Positions 51,689-60,954 are shown, numbered from the stretch's first letter. The stretch: 64,000 bases of DNA from Paludibaculum fermentans (GCF_015277775.1 NZ_CP063849.1:8385501-8449500), one strand, 5' to 3'. Translations and numbers: made by a program. Notes: generated by a model from the sequence alone, not told the origin.

Positions 51689-52276
51689 CTATAGCGGATC
51701 GGAGCGGTGCGATTCCATCTGTATTTGGAGCCAACTCTTTGCAAAAGCCCAATCCCGTTCCACTGTCGCCCGGCCAACATTGAGGACGCCCGCAATCTCG
51801 TGCTCAGTGAGTCCCGCAAAGAACTTCATCTCGACGACGCGCGCCTTGCGGGCATCCAGGGCTTCGAGCCTGGCCAGGGCCTGGTCGATGGCCAGGATGT
51901 CCATGTCGGGATTCGTGGAGGCGATTGCGTCCTTCATCTCAACCTGAATGGCTCCGCCCCCTCTTCGCTGGGCCTGGCGGGCTCGTGCGTGGTCGACCAG
52001 GATATGGCGCATGACAGTGGCGGAGACTGCGAAAAAGTGGCCGCGATCCCGGATATCCACCGCGCTCTGTCCGATCAGGCGCACGTAGAGTTCGTGCACC
52101 AAGGCCGTCGGCTGCAGTGTATTCGCGTTTTGTTCCCTGGAAAGTGCACGACGGGCCAAGGCGCGCAGCTCATCATAGACCTGCGACATAAGCACGTCTC
52201 GAGCACTCAGGTCGCCGTCACTCCAGCGCCTGAGCAATTGAACCGTATCGTCCGCCGAAGACCCAGGAGAGGACAT
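51689..52276 (-). CDS. ECF sigma factor of the kinase-associated (TIGR02999) type
   Basis: From ATG 52276 the protein (195 residues) has 'VTQLL...'-type region 2 here as 'DTVQLLRRWSDGDLSARDVLMSQVYDELRALARRALSRE', the subfamily motif 'LQPTALVHELYVRLI' and 'FFAVSATVMRHILVDHARARQAQRRGG', and region 4 'RVVEMKFFAGLTEHEIAGVLNVGRATVERDW'. Members are usually beside membrane Ser/Thr kinases, as here. Promoter targets are unknown. It is divergent from the first tssK across 242 bases that hold a short AACCC/GGGTT inverted repeat (52295-52309). Confidence 0.93.
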   Translation of the reverse strand: MSSPGSSADDTVQLLRRWSDGDLSARDVLMSQVYDELRALARRALSREQNANTLQPTALVHELYVRLIGQSAVDIRDRGHFFAVSATVMRHILVDHARARQAQRRGGGAIQVEMKDAIASTNPDMDILAIDQALARLEALDARKARVVEMKFFAGLTEHEIAGVLNVGRATVERDWAFAKSWLQIQMESHRSDPL

Positions 52277-52518
52277 GATTTTGAGAGGCCGAGGAACCCC
52301 TACAGGGTTTGAGCATAACAGGGATCCGGATCGCCGTGGGCCGCATGAGGGGACAGTGAGGGTTTCCACGCTTACGTTAATGATGAGGTTCATTCGAGGG
52401 TCGAGAGCGGCGCTCGGGGTGCCAACCCGCCCGGGATGGTCTGGCCGAGGTGCTTCGGCTGAAGCCTGGAGACAGCATGGCTATTGCCGGTGCAGGCTCT
52501 GTGCTAACGTGTGATTCG

Positions 52519-53871
52519 ATGCGGATCCTCCAGCCGGTACTGTGGTCCAAAGGGACATTTCTGACGCCTCAGCATTTGCAGGCGCAGGACCGGTTTATCG
52601 AGAGCCTGCTGCACTTTCGCGCGGAGGCGCTGCATTACAGGCCGTGGGGTTTCTCCCGGCTGAAGCTTGATCATGAGGCACTGAATGGAGGCGCGGCCGG
52701 ACTCAGGGAGGGCAGCGGGCTGTTTCCGGATGGCTCTCCGTTCGAGATTCCCGGTGCGGATACGCCGCCCGCCGCCAAGCATCTAGCCGAGTATTTCCGG
52801 CCCGGGCAGGAGACGCTGGACATCTTCCTGGCCATTCCCGAATACCGTGAGAACTCAGTGAATGTCTCGGTGCCCGGCCGCGGGCTCGACACACGCTATC
52901 TGGCTGAGGTGGCTGTGTTTCGAGACGAGAACAGCGGCCAGACCGAGCGGCCGGTGCAGGTGGCCCGGAAGAACCTGCGGATCCTGGTCGAAGGAGAGAA
53001 CCGGCAGGGGCACTCGCTGCTGAAGCTTGCTCGCGTCCGGCGAACCGCTGCCGATACCCTGGAGTTCGACCCTCGATTTGTGCCACCGCTGTTGGATATC
53101 CGGGCGAGTGAAACGGTGGTAGGTACGGCGCGCCGACTGTTGGAGATCCTCTCCGCCAAGAGTTCGATGCTGAGCGCCTTGCGCAGGCAGAAGAACCAGA
53201 GCCTGGCCGAGTTTACCGTCGGTGACATCGCCAACTTCTGGCTGTTGTACTCAGTCAATTCGCATTTGCCGGGGCTGCGCCATCTCTATGAAACGAGAGG
53301 CGGACACCCGGAAGAGTTGTTCGCGCTGATGCAGTCGCTGGCGTCGGTCCTCACCACATTTTCCATGGAGGTCCAATCAAGAGATCTCCCCTCGTACGAT
53401 CACGAGGACCTGGGTGAACGGATGGCCGAGCTCGAATCGGTACTGATGCACCTGCTGGAGACGGTTGTACCCAGCAACTTCGTGTCCCTGCCGCTGCGTC
53501 TCGTCCGCCCGTCCATCTACGGGGCGACGCTGAGTGAAGAGAAGTACCTTCAGAACACCAAGCTGTATCTTGCGGTTGCCGCGGACATCGGCGAAGCCGA
53601 GTTGATGGTGAAGGGGCCGCAACTCATCAAGGTGTGCTCCGCTACCCACATTGAGCACCTGGTCCGCCAGGCATTGCCGGGTGTACCGATTGCTCATCAG
53701 GTGGCTCCGCCTAGTTCAATTCCTGTGAAGTTGAACTACCAATACTTCAGCCTCAGCCAGTCGGGCTTGGCTTGGGAGGCCATAGAGCGGGCACGCAATC
53801 TGGCCGTTTATGTGCCGGGCGACTTCCCTAACCCGAAGCTGGAGCTGATCGTTCTGTTGCCTACCTCTTGA
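52519..53871 (+). CDS. tssK: Type VI secretion baseplate protein TssK (copy 1)
   Basis: From ATG 52519 the protein is 450 residues and matches TssK: 'QPVLWSKGTFLTPQHLQAQDRFIESLLHF' near the start, 'FFPDGSPF'-like 'GLFPDGSPFEIP', 'LVRPSIYGATLSEEKYLQNTKLYLAV' and the C-terminal 'KLNYQYFSLSQSGLAWEAIERARNLAVYVPGDFP'. TssK trimers link the baseplate to the TssL/TssM membrane complex. Its 3' end overlaps the convergent tail-anchored gene by 11 bases. It is a paralogue of the tssK at 55296. Confidence 0.93.
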   Translation: MRILQPVLWSKGTFLTPQHLQAQDRFIESLLHFRAEALHYRPWGFSRLKLDHEALNGGAAGLREGSGLFPDGSPFEIPGADTPPAAKHLAEYFRPGQETLDIFLAIPEYRENSVNVSVPGRGLDTRYLAEVAVFRDENSGQTERPVQVARKNLRILVEGENRQGHSLLKLARVRRTAADTLEFDPRFVPPLLDIRASETVVGTARRLLEILSAKSSMLSALRRQKNQSLAEFTVGDIANFWLLYSVNSHLPGLRHLYETRGGHPEELFALMQSLASVLTTFSMEVQSRDLPSYDHEDLGERMAELESVLMHLLETVVPSNFVSLPLRLVRPSIYGATLSEEKYLQNTKLYLAVAADIGEAELMVKGPQLIKVCSATHIEHLVRQALPGVPIAHQVAPPSSIPVKLNYQYFSLSQSGLAWEAIERARNLAVYVPGDFPNPKLELIVLLPTS

Positions 53872-55222
53872 ACACCAGAACAACTACCGTGATCAACAAG
53901 AGAATGAGCAGGAAACTGAGTACCGCAACCAGGATCCCCAGTAAATTGTTCTTCTTGGGTGGCGGCGGCAGTGGTACGGCGCCGGGCATCGGGGCGGAAT
54001 TGAACGGCGGGGCTGGAGCCATGTCTCCTGATTGCTGGAGATGAGGTCCCTGCAACACGCGGGTGAATTCGCTGGGGCCGGCGGGCCGCGCGGTTTGCGC
54101 CAGCGGCATGGAGCCGGGACGGTCCGAGCCGGAAAACAAACCCGTTGCGCCTGCCGGAATCGGCGAATGAGCTGGAGGCGCGGGTGTGGAGCCTTGGGCG
54201 GGCAATCCGTGCTGATCTTTGCCGAACTGGATCGTGAAATCGCTGGGACCGCTGAAGGGGCGGCTGGCGGGATCGGACGGGGGTGGTGCGACGACCCCGC
54301 GTTCGATCTCCTCAACGGGCAGGGAACTCGCGCCGAGAGGCGATCCAAAGAACTTCGCGAAATCGCCCTCGTCCGACCTGGGGGGCGGCGGAGGAGGCTG
54401 CAGCGGGGACTGGCCTGCCGGCGGCCGGTAGGCGGGAGGCTGGGGCACCGGCGGTCTGGGCGGCTCGTTGACGAGCGGACGATACTGCGGTTGCGGCTGG
54501 GCCTGGGGCGTGGCGGGCTCCGGCTGGAACGGCGGTTGGGGGACTGGAGACGCCGGCTGTGCGACGGCACCTCCAAACATCCGGGTGAACTCGCCGGGCG
54601 TGTGCGCCGCGGCTGGCGGTGCAATGGGCTGAGCCGGAGTCACTGGTGCAGCCGGCTGAAAACCAACCGGGGGGACCGCCGGGGGTTGGGCCGCGGGTTG
54701 AGCCGAGTCGAACAAGCGAGTGAACTCGCCCGGCTCCGCTTTCGGCGCGGGCGGCGGAGCAGGGGATTGGGCCGGCGATCCGGCGAACATGCGCGTGAAT
54801 TCGCCGGGTTCCGCCCTGGGCGGTTGCGGGGCAGGGGCACTGGGAACGGGCGGTGGAACGACAGGCAGCGGCGGAGGTTGGGGCGAAGCGGCCAGGGAGA
54901 CCGCCGTCGGCTCGTCATTGCCGCCGTGGAGTCTCGTGTTGATCCACTGTTCGAGATTTGTGAAGTTTTCATCGAACGTCGTCACGACGTACGGCGGCTC
55001 GGCTGCCTCCTGGACTTCCACGACCACGCCCATCAATGTGGTTGGGTCCAGCCGCATCTGATCCCTCAGATGGAGGAGGAGCGGTGAACGCCTGCTGTCG
55101 TCGCCCATACCCCACAAGTGGAGCAACACGTTCCGTCCCGTTTGGATCTCCCGGGCTTGGAAGGACTTCGGTTCCCCGTTCCGGACCAGCTTCACCAACT
55201 CGTATCTGCTATAGAAGCTCAT
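53861..55222 (-). CDS. Tail-anchored proline-rich protein with repeated GEFTRMF motifs
   Basis: The 453-residue protein has three parts. Residues 1-98 ('YELVKLVRNGEPKSFQAREIQTGRNVLLHLW', '...PPYVVTTFDENFTNLEQWI') recall the N-lobe and hinge of a Ser/Thr kinase without the catalytic lysine or any C-lobe. Residues 105-425 are Pro/Ala/Gln-rich and contain six copies of a short motif: PGEFTRMF (139-146), PGEFTRLF (164-171), PGEFTRMF (209-216), EGDFAKFF (285-292), GPSDFTIQF (325-333) and GPSEFTRVL (382-390). Residues 427-450 form one membrane helix, followed by FKR. It is encoded antisense between two tssK genes. Function unknown; I recognise no family. Confidence 0.85.
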   Translation of the reverse strand: MSFYSRYELVKLVRNGEPKSFQAREIQTGRNVLLHLWGMGDDSRRSPLLLHLRDQMRLDPTTLMGVVVEVQEAAEPPYVVTTFDENFTNLEQWINTRLHGGNDEPTAVSLAASPQPPPLPVVPPPVPSAPAPQPPRAEPGEFTRMFAGSPAQSPAPPPAPKAEPGEFTRLFDSAQPAAQPPAVPPVGFQPAAPVTPAQPIAPPAAAHTPGEFTRMFGGAVAQPASPVPQPPFQPEPATPQAQPQPQYRPLVNEPPRPPVPQPPAYRPPAGQSPLQPPPPPPRSDEGDFAKFFGSPLGASSLPVEEIERGVVAPPPSDPASRPFSGPSDFTIQFGKDQHGLPAQGSTPAPPAHSPIPAGATGLFSGSDRPGSMPLAQTARPAGPSEFTRVLQGPHLQQSGDMAPAPPFNSAPMPGAVPLPPPPKKNNLLGILVAVLSFLLILLLITVVVLVFKR

Positions 55223-55295
55223 GGTTCCCGCCGCCTCGATCGAGTACTATTATAAGTCTCGCGGAGGAGACGGCTCGCCAGAAAATGGAGTGCAT

Positions 55296-56645
55296 ATGAA
55301 GACGCTGAGCCGTGTAGTCTGGTCGGAGGGAATGCACCTCGGGCCGCAGCATTTTCAGGCTCAAAACCGGTATTTCGAGAACCTCGTCCACTTCACGGCC
55401 GCTAACCTGGCCTATGAGCCCTGGGGGTTGGCCGCGTTTCAACTGGACAAGGACGCGATTCGAAACGGCCTGGTCACGCTGATCCACGCGAGCGGAATCT
55501 TCCCTGACGGGCTGGTCTTCGCCGTGCCCGATCCTGACTCCGGTCCGGCTTCCCGCGCCATTGCCGAAGTGTTTCCGCCGATGCGGGAATCCGTGGACGT
55601 CTTCCTGGCTATCTCGCCGTTTCAGGAGATCAGCGCCAACTGTTCGGCCAGTGAACAAGTGGAGCCCGGGCTCCGTTATGCGCCGCAGACGGTGGACATG
55701 CCCGACGAACTTACGGGCATGGACTCAAAGCAGTTGCGGCTGGCGCGCAAGAATCTCCGCATCCTGGTGGAATCTGAACTCCATGGCGAACTGGCCATCC
55801 CGATTGCACGGGTCCGCCGCGACGCCGCCGGGCAGTATGTCTACGACTCGAACTTTGTCCCGCCGGTGCTGCGCATCCAGGGCAGCGAACGGCTGATGGT
55901 ACTGCTTCGCAGGTTGGTGGAGATCCTGGACGAGAAGAGCCGGGCGGTGGCCAAGCCGAAGGATCTTTCGGCCGGGACGGCTTCCGGCTTCTCCGCGCAA
56001 GGGATTAGCAATGCATGGTTTCTGCATTGCGTGAATGCGTCGCTTACGCCCCTGCGGCACCTCTGTTTCAGCAAGTCGGGCCACCCGGAAGAGTTGTACA
56101 CGGAGATGGCGCGCCTGGCCGGGTCGCTATGCACATTTGGCCTCGACTCGCATCCCGCGAACCTGCCGCTTTACAACCACGCCAAACTGGCTGAGTGCTT
56201 CGATACTCTCGATCACCACATCCGGACCCACCTGGAACTGGTGGTGCCCAGCAATTGCGTGAGCATTTCGCTGACGAAGTCAGCCAACTACTTCTGGGAG
56301 GGCCAGATCGCCGACTCCAGGACGCTGGTGCATTCCCGCTGGATCTTTGCGATCCGTTCCAAGATTGGCGAGGCGGAACTGATCTCGGGCACGCCGCGAC
56401 TGGTCAAGGTATGTTCGAAGGAGTTTGTGCCTAAGCTTGTTGCTCGCGCCCTGCCGGGGATGACCCTCAAGCACATCCCTGTGCCGCCGCCGGCAATTAA
56501 CCCCCGGGTGGACTACCAGTATTTTAGTGTTGATAAGGCAGGACCCTGCTGGGAGCACATGGTCCAGTCCCGTCAGGTGGGCGTTTACGTGCCCGGCGAA
56601 TTGCCTGATCCTGAGATTGAGCTGCTGGTTGTACTGGAGTCATAA
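55296..56645 (+). CDS. tssK: Type VI secretion baseplate protein TssK (copy 2)
   Basis: From ATG 55296 the protein is 449 residues, with the same layout as copy 1: 'RVVWSEGMHLGPQHFQAQNRYFENLVHF', 'SGIFPDGLVF', 'RKNLRILVESE', 'LVVPSNCVSISLTKSANYFWEGQI' and 'DYQYFSVDKAGPCWEHMVQSRQVGVYVPGELPDPEIEL'. 'QHFQAQ' and 'YVPGELPDPEIEL' are closer to typical TssK proteins than the first copy. It heads the tssK-tssL-tssM run, so it is likely the main baseplate TssK. Confidence 0.95.
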   Translation: MKTLSRVVWSEGMHLGPQHFQAQNRYFENLVHFTAANLAYEPWGLAAFQLDKDAIRNGLVTLIHASGIFPDGLVFAVPDPDSGPASRAIAEVFPPMRESVDVFLAISPFQEISANCSASEQVEPGLRYAPQTVDMPDELTGMDSKQLRLARKNLRILVESELHGELAIPIARVRRDAAGQYVYDSNFVPPVLRIQGSERLMVLLRRLVEILDEKSRAVAKPKDLSAGTASGFSAQGISNAWFLHCVNASLTPLRHLCFSKSGHPEELYTEMARLAGSLCTFGLDSHPANLPLYNHAKLAECFDTLDHHIRTHLELVVPSNCVSISLTKSANYFWEGQIADSRTLVHSRWIFAIRSKIGEAELISGTPRLVKVCSKEFVPKLVARALPGMTLKHIPVPPPAINPRVDYQYFSVDKAGPCWEHMVQSRQVGVYVPGELPDPEIELLVVLES

Positions 56646-56675
56646 AGTAAGGAGCCGGAGCCCCGTCAAAATTCT

Positions 56676-57398
56676 ATGAATGCATCGCCTACGGCAGTCC
56701 CCTCACCGGAAACCCCGGCCCAACGGCGCAACGAGAATCTTGCCTTAGTTTTCCAGGAGATGTTGACCGCGGTGGTACGGCTTCGCTCGAACCGCCAGGC
56801 GGTCAACGATGCGGAGTCTTTCCGCAATCAGGTGCGGCAGGCCATCCGCCTGGCGGACCAGGAAGGGCGCAAGCTGGGCTATACGGAGGACGACATCCGC
56901 CTGGGCGTCTTCGCTGTGGTGGCGTTTCTGGACGAGTCCGTTCTCAACCTGCAGAACCCGGTGTTCTCCGACTGGGTCCGCAAACCGCTGCAGGAGGAGT
57001 TGTTCGGCCGGCATACGGCAGGCGAGATCTTCTTTGAACAGCTTCAGCACCTGATGGGCCGCCGCGAAACGACGGAGTTGGCCGATCTGTTGGAGGTCTA
57101 TCAGCTCTGCCTGCTGTTGGGTTTTGTCGGCCGGTATTCGATCAGCGGCCGTGGCGACCTGAGGGCGATCATTGAGGCGCTGAACGACAAGATACGGCGG
57201 ATCCGCAAACCTCGCGGCGAGATTTCCCCTTCCTGGCAGTTGCCGGAGCAGAAGTTCGTGCAGAGCGGGGGCGATCCCTGGGTGAAGCGCCTGCAATGGG
57301 TGGCCTTGGGATCGGGCATTCTGGTTCTACTTCTCTTTGTCATGTACAAGGTTTTTCTGGGCTCGGGGCTGACATCGCTCCAGAGTCTGGTGCGCTGA
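56676..57398 (+). CDS. tssL: Type VI secretion membrane protein TssL (DotU family)
   Basis: The 240-residue DotU-family protein has the cytosolic hook domain ('ADQEGRKLGYTEDDIRLGVFAVVAFLDESVLN', 'LFGRHTAGEIFFEQLQHL', 'VYQLCLLLGFVGRYS') and one C-terminal membrane helix (ALGSGILVLLLFVMYKVFLG). It has no OmpA-like extension. It anchors the baseplate to TssM. A GGAG site lies upstream and the gap to tssM is 7 bases. Confidence 0.95.
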   Translation: MNASPTAVPSPETPAQRRNENLALVFQEMLTAVVRLRSNRQAVNDAESFRNQVRQAIRLADQEGRKLGYTEDDIRLGVFAVVAFLDESVLNLQNPVFSDWVRKPLQEELFGRHTAGEIFFEQLQHLMGRRETTELADLLEVYQLCLLLGFVGRYSISGRGDLRAIIEALNDKIRRIRKPRGEISPSWQLPEQKFVQSGGDPWVKRLQWVALGSGILVLLLFVMYKVFLGSGLTSLQSLVR

Positions 57399-57405
57399 GG
57401 CAATC

Positions 57406-60400
57406 ATGCTTCCGACCTCTTATTACTTCATTGCCGCTTTCGGCATGGTCTCGTACCTGGTCCTGACGTGGTTCCTGGTCGACCTGCTCAAACTGCCTTA
57501 TTCCGCGGTCTGGATTGCCCGCATTGTGATCTCCGCGATCGGACTGCTCGCCGGAGGCCTGTTCCTCTGGTGGAAGGCGAAACGGGGCGTGGCAAAGGGC
57601 GACGGCACGGCGGCGCAGCTTCCGTCCGAATCCGAGGAGATGGACCCGCTGTTTCGGGATGCCGAAACCCGCCTGGCTGCATCCACCCTTGGCCACGATG
57701 CCAAGGTTGGGACCCTGCCCGTCATTTTGGGCATCGGCGATCCCGGGTCGGCCAAGACCTCCACTTTCGTGAATTGCGGCGCCGAGCCGGAGTTGATCGG
57801 CGGCCACGTCTACCAGGAGGGGTACATTATCCCCACGCGATCGGTGAACCTCTGGTTTGCCCGGAACGCAGTCATGGTGGAGGCCGGTGGACAGGTTTTC
57901 TCCGATGGGAATCGATGGAACGCATTGCTGCAGCGTCTGCGAGCAGCCCGGCTTCGCTCTCTGTTCTCCAAGAAGCAGCAGGCGCCGCGATCGGCGGTTG
58001 TCTTCTTCGACGCTGAGGCGTTTCTGAAGCCAGGCGCTCAGGAGAATGCCACCGTCGTGGCCCGGCGGCTGAATGCCAGGCTTGGGGAAGTGAGCCGGAC
58101 GCTTGGCGTCCAGTTGCCGGTTTATGTGATTTTTACGCGTTGCGACAGGATTCCGTTCTTTGCCGAGTTTGTCGGCAATTTCTCGGAAGACGAGGCGCGT
58201 CAGGTGGTGGGCGCCACCGTGCCGATGGCGTTCAACGCGCGCGTGGGTGTCTACGCCGAAGAAGAGATCCGGCGTCTTACCTCCGCCTTCCACGATATTT
58301 TCCTGGGGCTGGCGGACCAGCGGCCCGCCCAGTTGGCGCGCGAGGCCAATGCCCAGAAGTTGCCGGGTGTTTACGAGTTCCCGCGCGAGTTCCGGAAGAT
58401 TCGGGCCCTTGCCGTGCAGTTCATGGTGGACCTTTGCCGGCCCAGCCAGTTGCAGACCAGCCCTTACCTGCGCGGGTTCTACTTCTCAGGTGTGCGGCCC
58501 GTCGAGGTGAGGGAGGTCGTGCAGGCGCCCCGCTTGCAGCCAGGTTCCTCGCGATCGAGCGGAGCGACCGGCATCTTCTCAATGGGCGAGAGGGGCGAGA
58601 TGGTGGAACAGCCCCAGCAGAGTGTCCAGATGCGGCGGGTTCCGCAATGGGTCTTCCTCAGCCGGTTGTTCAATGAAGTGATCCTGCGCGACCAGGCAGC
58701 GTTTCAAGCCAGTGCCGCGGGCGTGGGAACGGATAACGCGCGCCGTCTGCTGCTGGCCGCCGCGGCAGGGTTGGCACTCGTTTTCGGGGTGGGCTGGACG
58801 ACTTCGTATTTCGCCAACCGGACGCTGCAACGTCAGGTATCGGAAGCGGTCGCTGGCATTGGTTCAGTTTCCGGCGGCGGCCAGGATCTAGCGCCGCTCG
58901 ATGCCCTGAAGCGGCTGGACTCGCTGCGCGAGAACGCTGAGCTATTGTCACGCTACAGCAGGGAAGGCGCGCCCTGGAGCCTGCGCTGGGGCCTGTACAC
59001 AGGCGACGACCTGTTGCCCACAGTCCGCCGGTTGTACTTCAGCCGGTTCAATCAGTTGATGTTCGGCGCCACGCAGGCTGATCTGCTGGACCACCTCAAA
59101 AAGCTGCCCTCCAGTCCGGGACCAACCGACGAGTATTCCTTCACCTATGACACGTTGAAAGGGTACCTGATCACTACTTCGCACCACGACAAAAGCACTA
59201 AGTTGTTCCTGTCCCCATTGCTCCTCAAACGGTGGGCGGGCCAGAGAACCGTGGATGCCGACCGGCGCTTGCTGGCGCAAAAGCAGTTCGACTTCTACAG
59301 CGAGGAATTGAAGTTCGCCAATCCCTTCAGCTCTGAGAACGACACGCTCGCGATTGAAAGGGCCCGCAAGTTCCTGGCGCAGTTTGCGGCCACCGAGCGG
59401 ATCTATCAGTTCATGCTGGCGGAAGCGAGCCGGCGGAACCCGGCCATCAATTACAACCGTCAGTTCGCCGGCTCCGCCCAGGTGATTCTCAACGGGAAGG
59501 ACGTGGCCGGAGCATTCACAAAGGATGGCTGGGTGTTCATGCAGGATGCCATTAAGAACTTTGAACGGTTCTTCGCCGGAGAAGAGTGGGTGCTGGGATC
59601 GCAGACTTCCGCCGCGCTGGACCGCGCCAAGATCGAGCCGGAATTGCTAGCCCGCTATCAGTCAGACTTCACCGGCAACTGGCGCGACTACCTCAAGAAC
59701 TCGACCGTCCTCCGTTACGCCAGCGTGGATGACGCCGCGCGCAAATTAGGAATGATGTCGAACAACACCTCCTACTTGTTGGCGTTGTTCTGCCTGGCGA
59801 GTGTCCACACCTCGGCCTCTACGAACGCAGACATCAAGTCGGCGTTCCAGCCGGTCCAGTTTGTGACTCCGCCAGCCTGTCCCGATCGCTACATTGAAGC
59901 AGCGAACCAGAACTACATGAATAGCCTGGTCGCGCTGCAAGCTTCGCTGGAGCAGGTGGTTCGCGCCAAGAACCCCAGTGACCCTTCCGTCAATGCAACG
60001 CTGCAGGAAGCGTCGCGCGCCAAAACAGCGGCCCGGCAAGTCGCCCAGAGTTTCCGCATCGACAAGGAAGGCCACGTCGAGCAGATGGTTCAGAAGCTGA
60101 TGGAGGATCCCATCACCTATGTTGAAGCGCTGCTCGGCCGTTTGGGACCGGCCCAGATCAACGGAGAGGCACGCCGCTTCTGCGTCGACTTCCAGGGCGT
60201 GGTCAACAAGTATCCTTTCAATACCTCGTCGCAGAACGATGCCTCCCTGGAGGAGATCAACACCGTCTTCAAACCGGGTAGCGGGTCCATGTGGGTGTTC
60301 TACGAGCAAACGCTCAAGAACCACCTCGTTCGCCAGGGATCCCAGTTTGTCTCCGGCGGCAGTGATTCCAGCATCCGCATCACTCCGCAGTTCCTCAGAT

Positions 60401-60888
60401 TCTTCAACCGGGCGGCCGCCTTTAGCGACGCTCTGTACCGCAGCGGCGGCTCGCAGGATCCGCAGCTCAGCTACACCTTGAAGGCCCTGCCTGCCGAGGG
60501 AATCCAGGGGCTGACCCTGACCCTGGATGGGCAGACGCTCAAGTCGACTGGCGCCGGCGGACAACAGGCGTCGTTCCAATGGCCGGCTTTGCGGACTCGT
60601 GAAGCACGCCTGGCCGGCAGCCTGGGCGGAACCGAGTTGGGCTTCCTGAGTTACAACGGGCTGTGGGCGGTGTTCCGCTTCTTCGGAGACGCCGATCGCT
60701 GGCAGGCTTCGGGCAGCGGCTACAACTTCGAGTGGGTGCCGCGACAGGGGCAATCCGGCCAGCCCATGACACTTTCGACCGGTAAGCCATTGACTGTCAG
60801 GTACTTCCTGGATATGGGGACAACCGCCCCCATCTTCCAAAAGAATTATTTGTCAGGCTTCCAATGTGTGAGTCAAGCCGCCCAGTAA
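57406..60888 (+). CDS. tssM: Type VI secretion membrane protein TssM (IcmF family)
   Basis: The 1160-residue IcmF/TssM has two N-terminal membrane helices ('FIAAFGMVSYLVLTWFLV', 'IVISAIGLLAGGLFLWW'), a P-loop 'GIGDPGSAKTSTF' near 112, a cytosolic NTPase domain, a third helix near 445 ('LLLAAAAGLALVFGVGW'), and a long periplasmic region ending in the TssM C-terminal beta domain. It forms the trans-envelope channel with TssL and TssJ. Length is typical. No TssJ lipoprotein gene was seen in the window. Confidence 0.95.
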   Translation: MLPTSYYFIAAFGMVSYLVLTWFLVDLLKLPYSAVWIARIVISAIGLLAGGLFLWWKAKRGVAKGDGTAAQLPSESEEMDPLFRDAETRLAASTLGHDAKVGTLPVILGIGDPGSAKTSTFVNCGAEPELIGGHVYQEGYIIPTRSVNLWFARNAVMVEAGGQVFSDGNRWNALLQRLRAARLRSLFSKKQQAPRSAVVFFDAEAFLKPGAQENATVVARRLNARLGEVSRTLGVQLPVYVIFTRCDRIPFFAEFVGNFSEDEARQVVGATVPMAFNARVGVYAEEEIRRLTSAFHDIFLGLADQRPAQLAREANAQKLPGVYEFPREFRKIRALAVQFMVDLCRPSQLQTSPYLRGFYFSGVRPVEVREVVQAPRLQPGSSRSSGATGIFSMGERGEMVEQPQQSVQMRRVPQWVFLSRLFNEVILRDQAAFQASAAGVGTDNARRLLLAAAAGLALVFGVGWTTSYFANRTLQRQVSEAVAGIGSVSGGGQDLAPLDALKRLDSLRENAELLSRYSREGAPWSLRWGLYTGDDLLPTVRRLYFSRFNQLMFGATQADLLDHLKKLPSSPGPTDEYSFTYDTLKGYLITTSHHDKSTKLFLSPLLLKRWAGQRTVDADRRLLAQKQFDFYSEELKFANPFSSENDTLAIERARKFLAQFAATERIYQFMLAEASRRNPAINYNRQFAGSAQVILNGKDVAGAFTKDGWVFMQDAIKNFERFFAGEEWVLGSQTSAALDRAKIEPELLARYQSDFTGNWRDYLKNSTVLRYASVDDAARKLGMMSNNTSYLLALFCLASVHTSASTNADIKSAFQPVQFVTPPACPDRYIEAANQNYMNSLVALQASLEQVVRAKNPSDPSVNATLQEASRAKTAARQVAQSFRIDKEGHVEQMVQKLMEDPITYVEALLGRLGPAQINGEARRFCVDFQGVVNKYPFNTSSQNDASLEEINTVFKPGSGSMWVFYEQTLKNHLVRQGSQFVSGGSDSSIRITPQFLRFFNRAAAFSDALYRSGGSQDPQLSYTLKALPAEGIQGLTLTLDGQTLKSTGAGGQQASFQWPALRTREARLAGSLGGTELGFLSYNGLWAVFRFFGDADRWQASGSGYNFEWVPRQGQSGQPMTLSTGKPLTVRYFLDMGTTAPIFQKNYLSGFQCVSQAAQ

Positions 60889-60925
60889 TTGCGCTTGATC
60901 AATTGAAGCGTCACAGAGTGGGTCC

Positions 60926-60954
60926 TTGACTCCGGTCCTGGATGGTTTTAGATT
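60926..60954 (+). promoter_or_regulatory. Candidate sigma-70 promoter upstream of tssB
   Basis: TTGACT (60926-60931) and TAGATT (60949-60954) are separated by exactly 17 bases, in the 121-base gap after tssM and 55 bases before the tssB ATG. This suggests that tssB-tssC-hcp can be transcribed separately from tssL-tssM. It is a consensus match read by eye. Confidence 0.45.
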
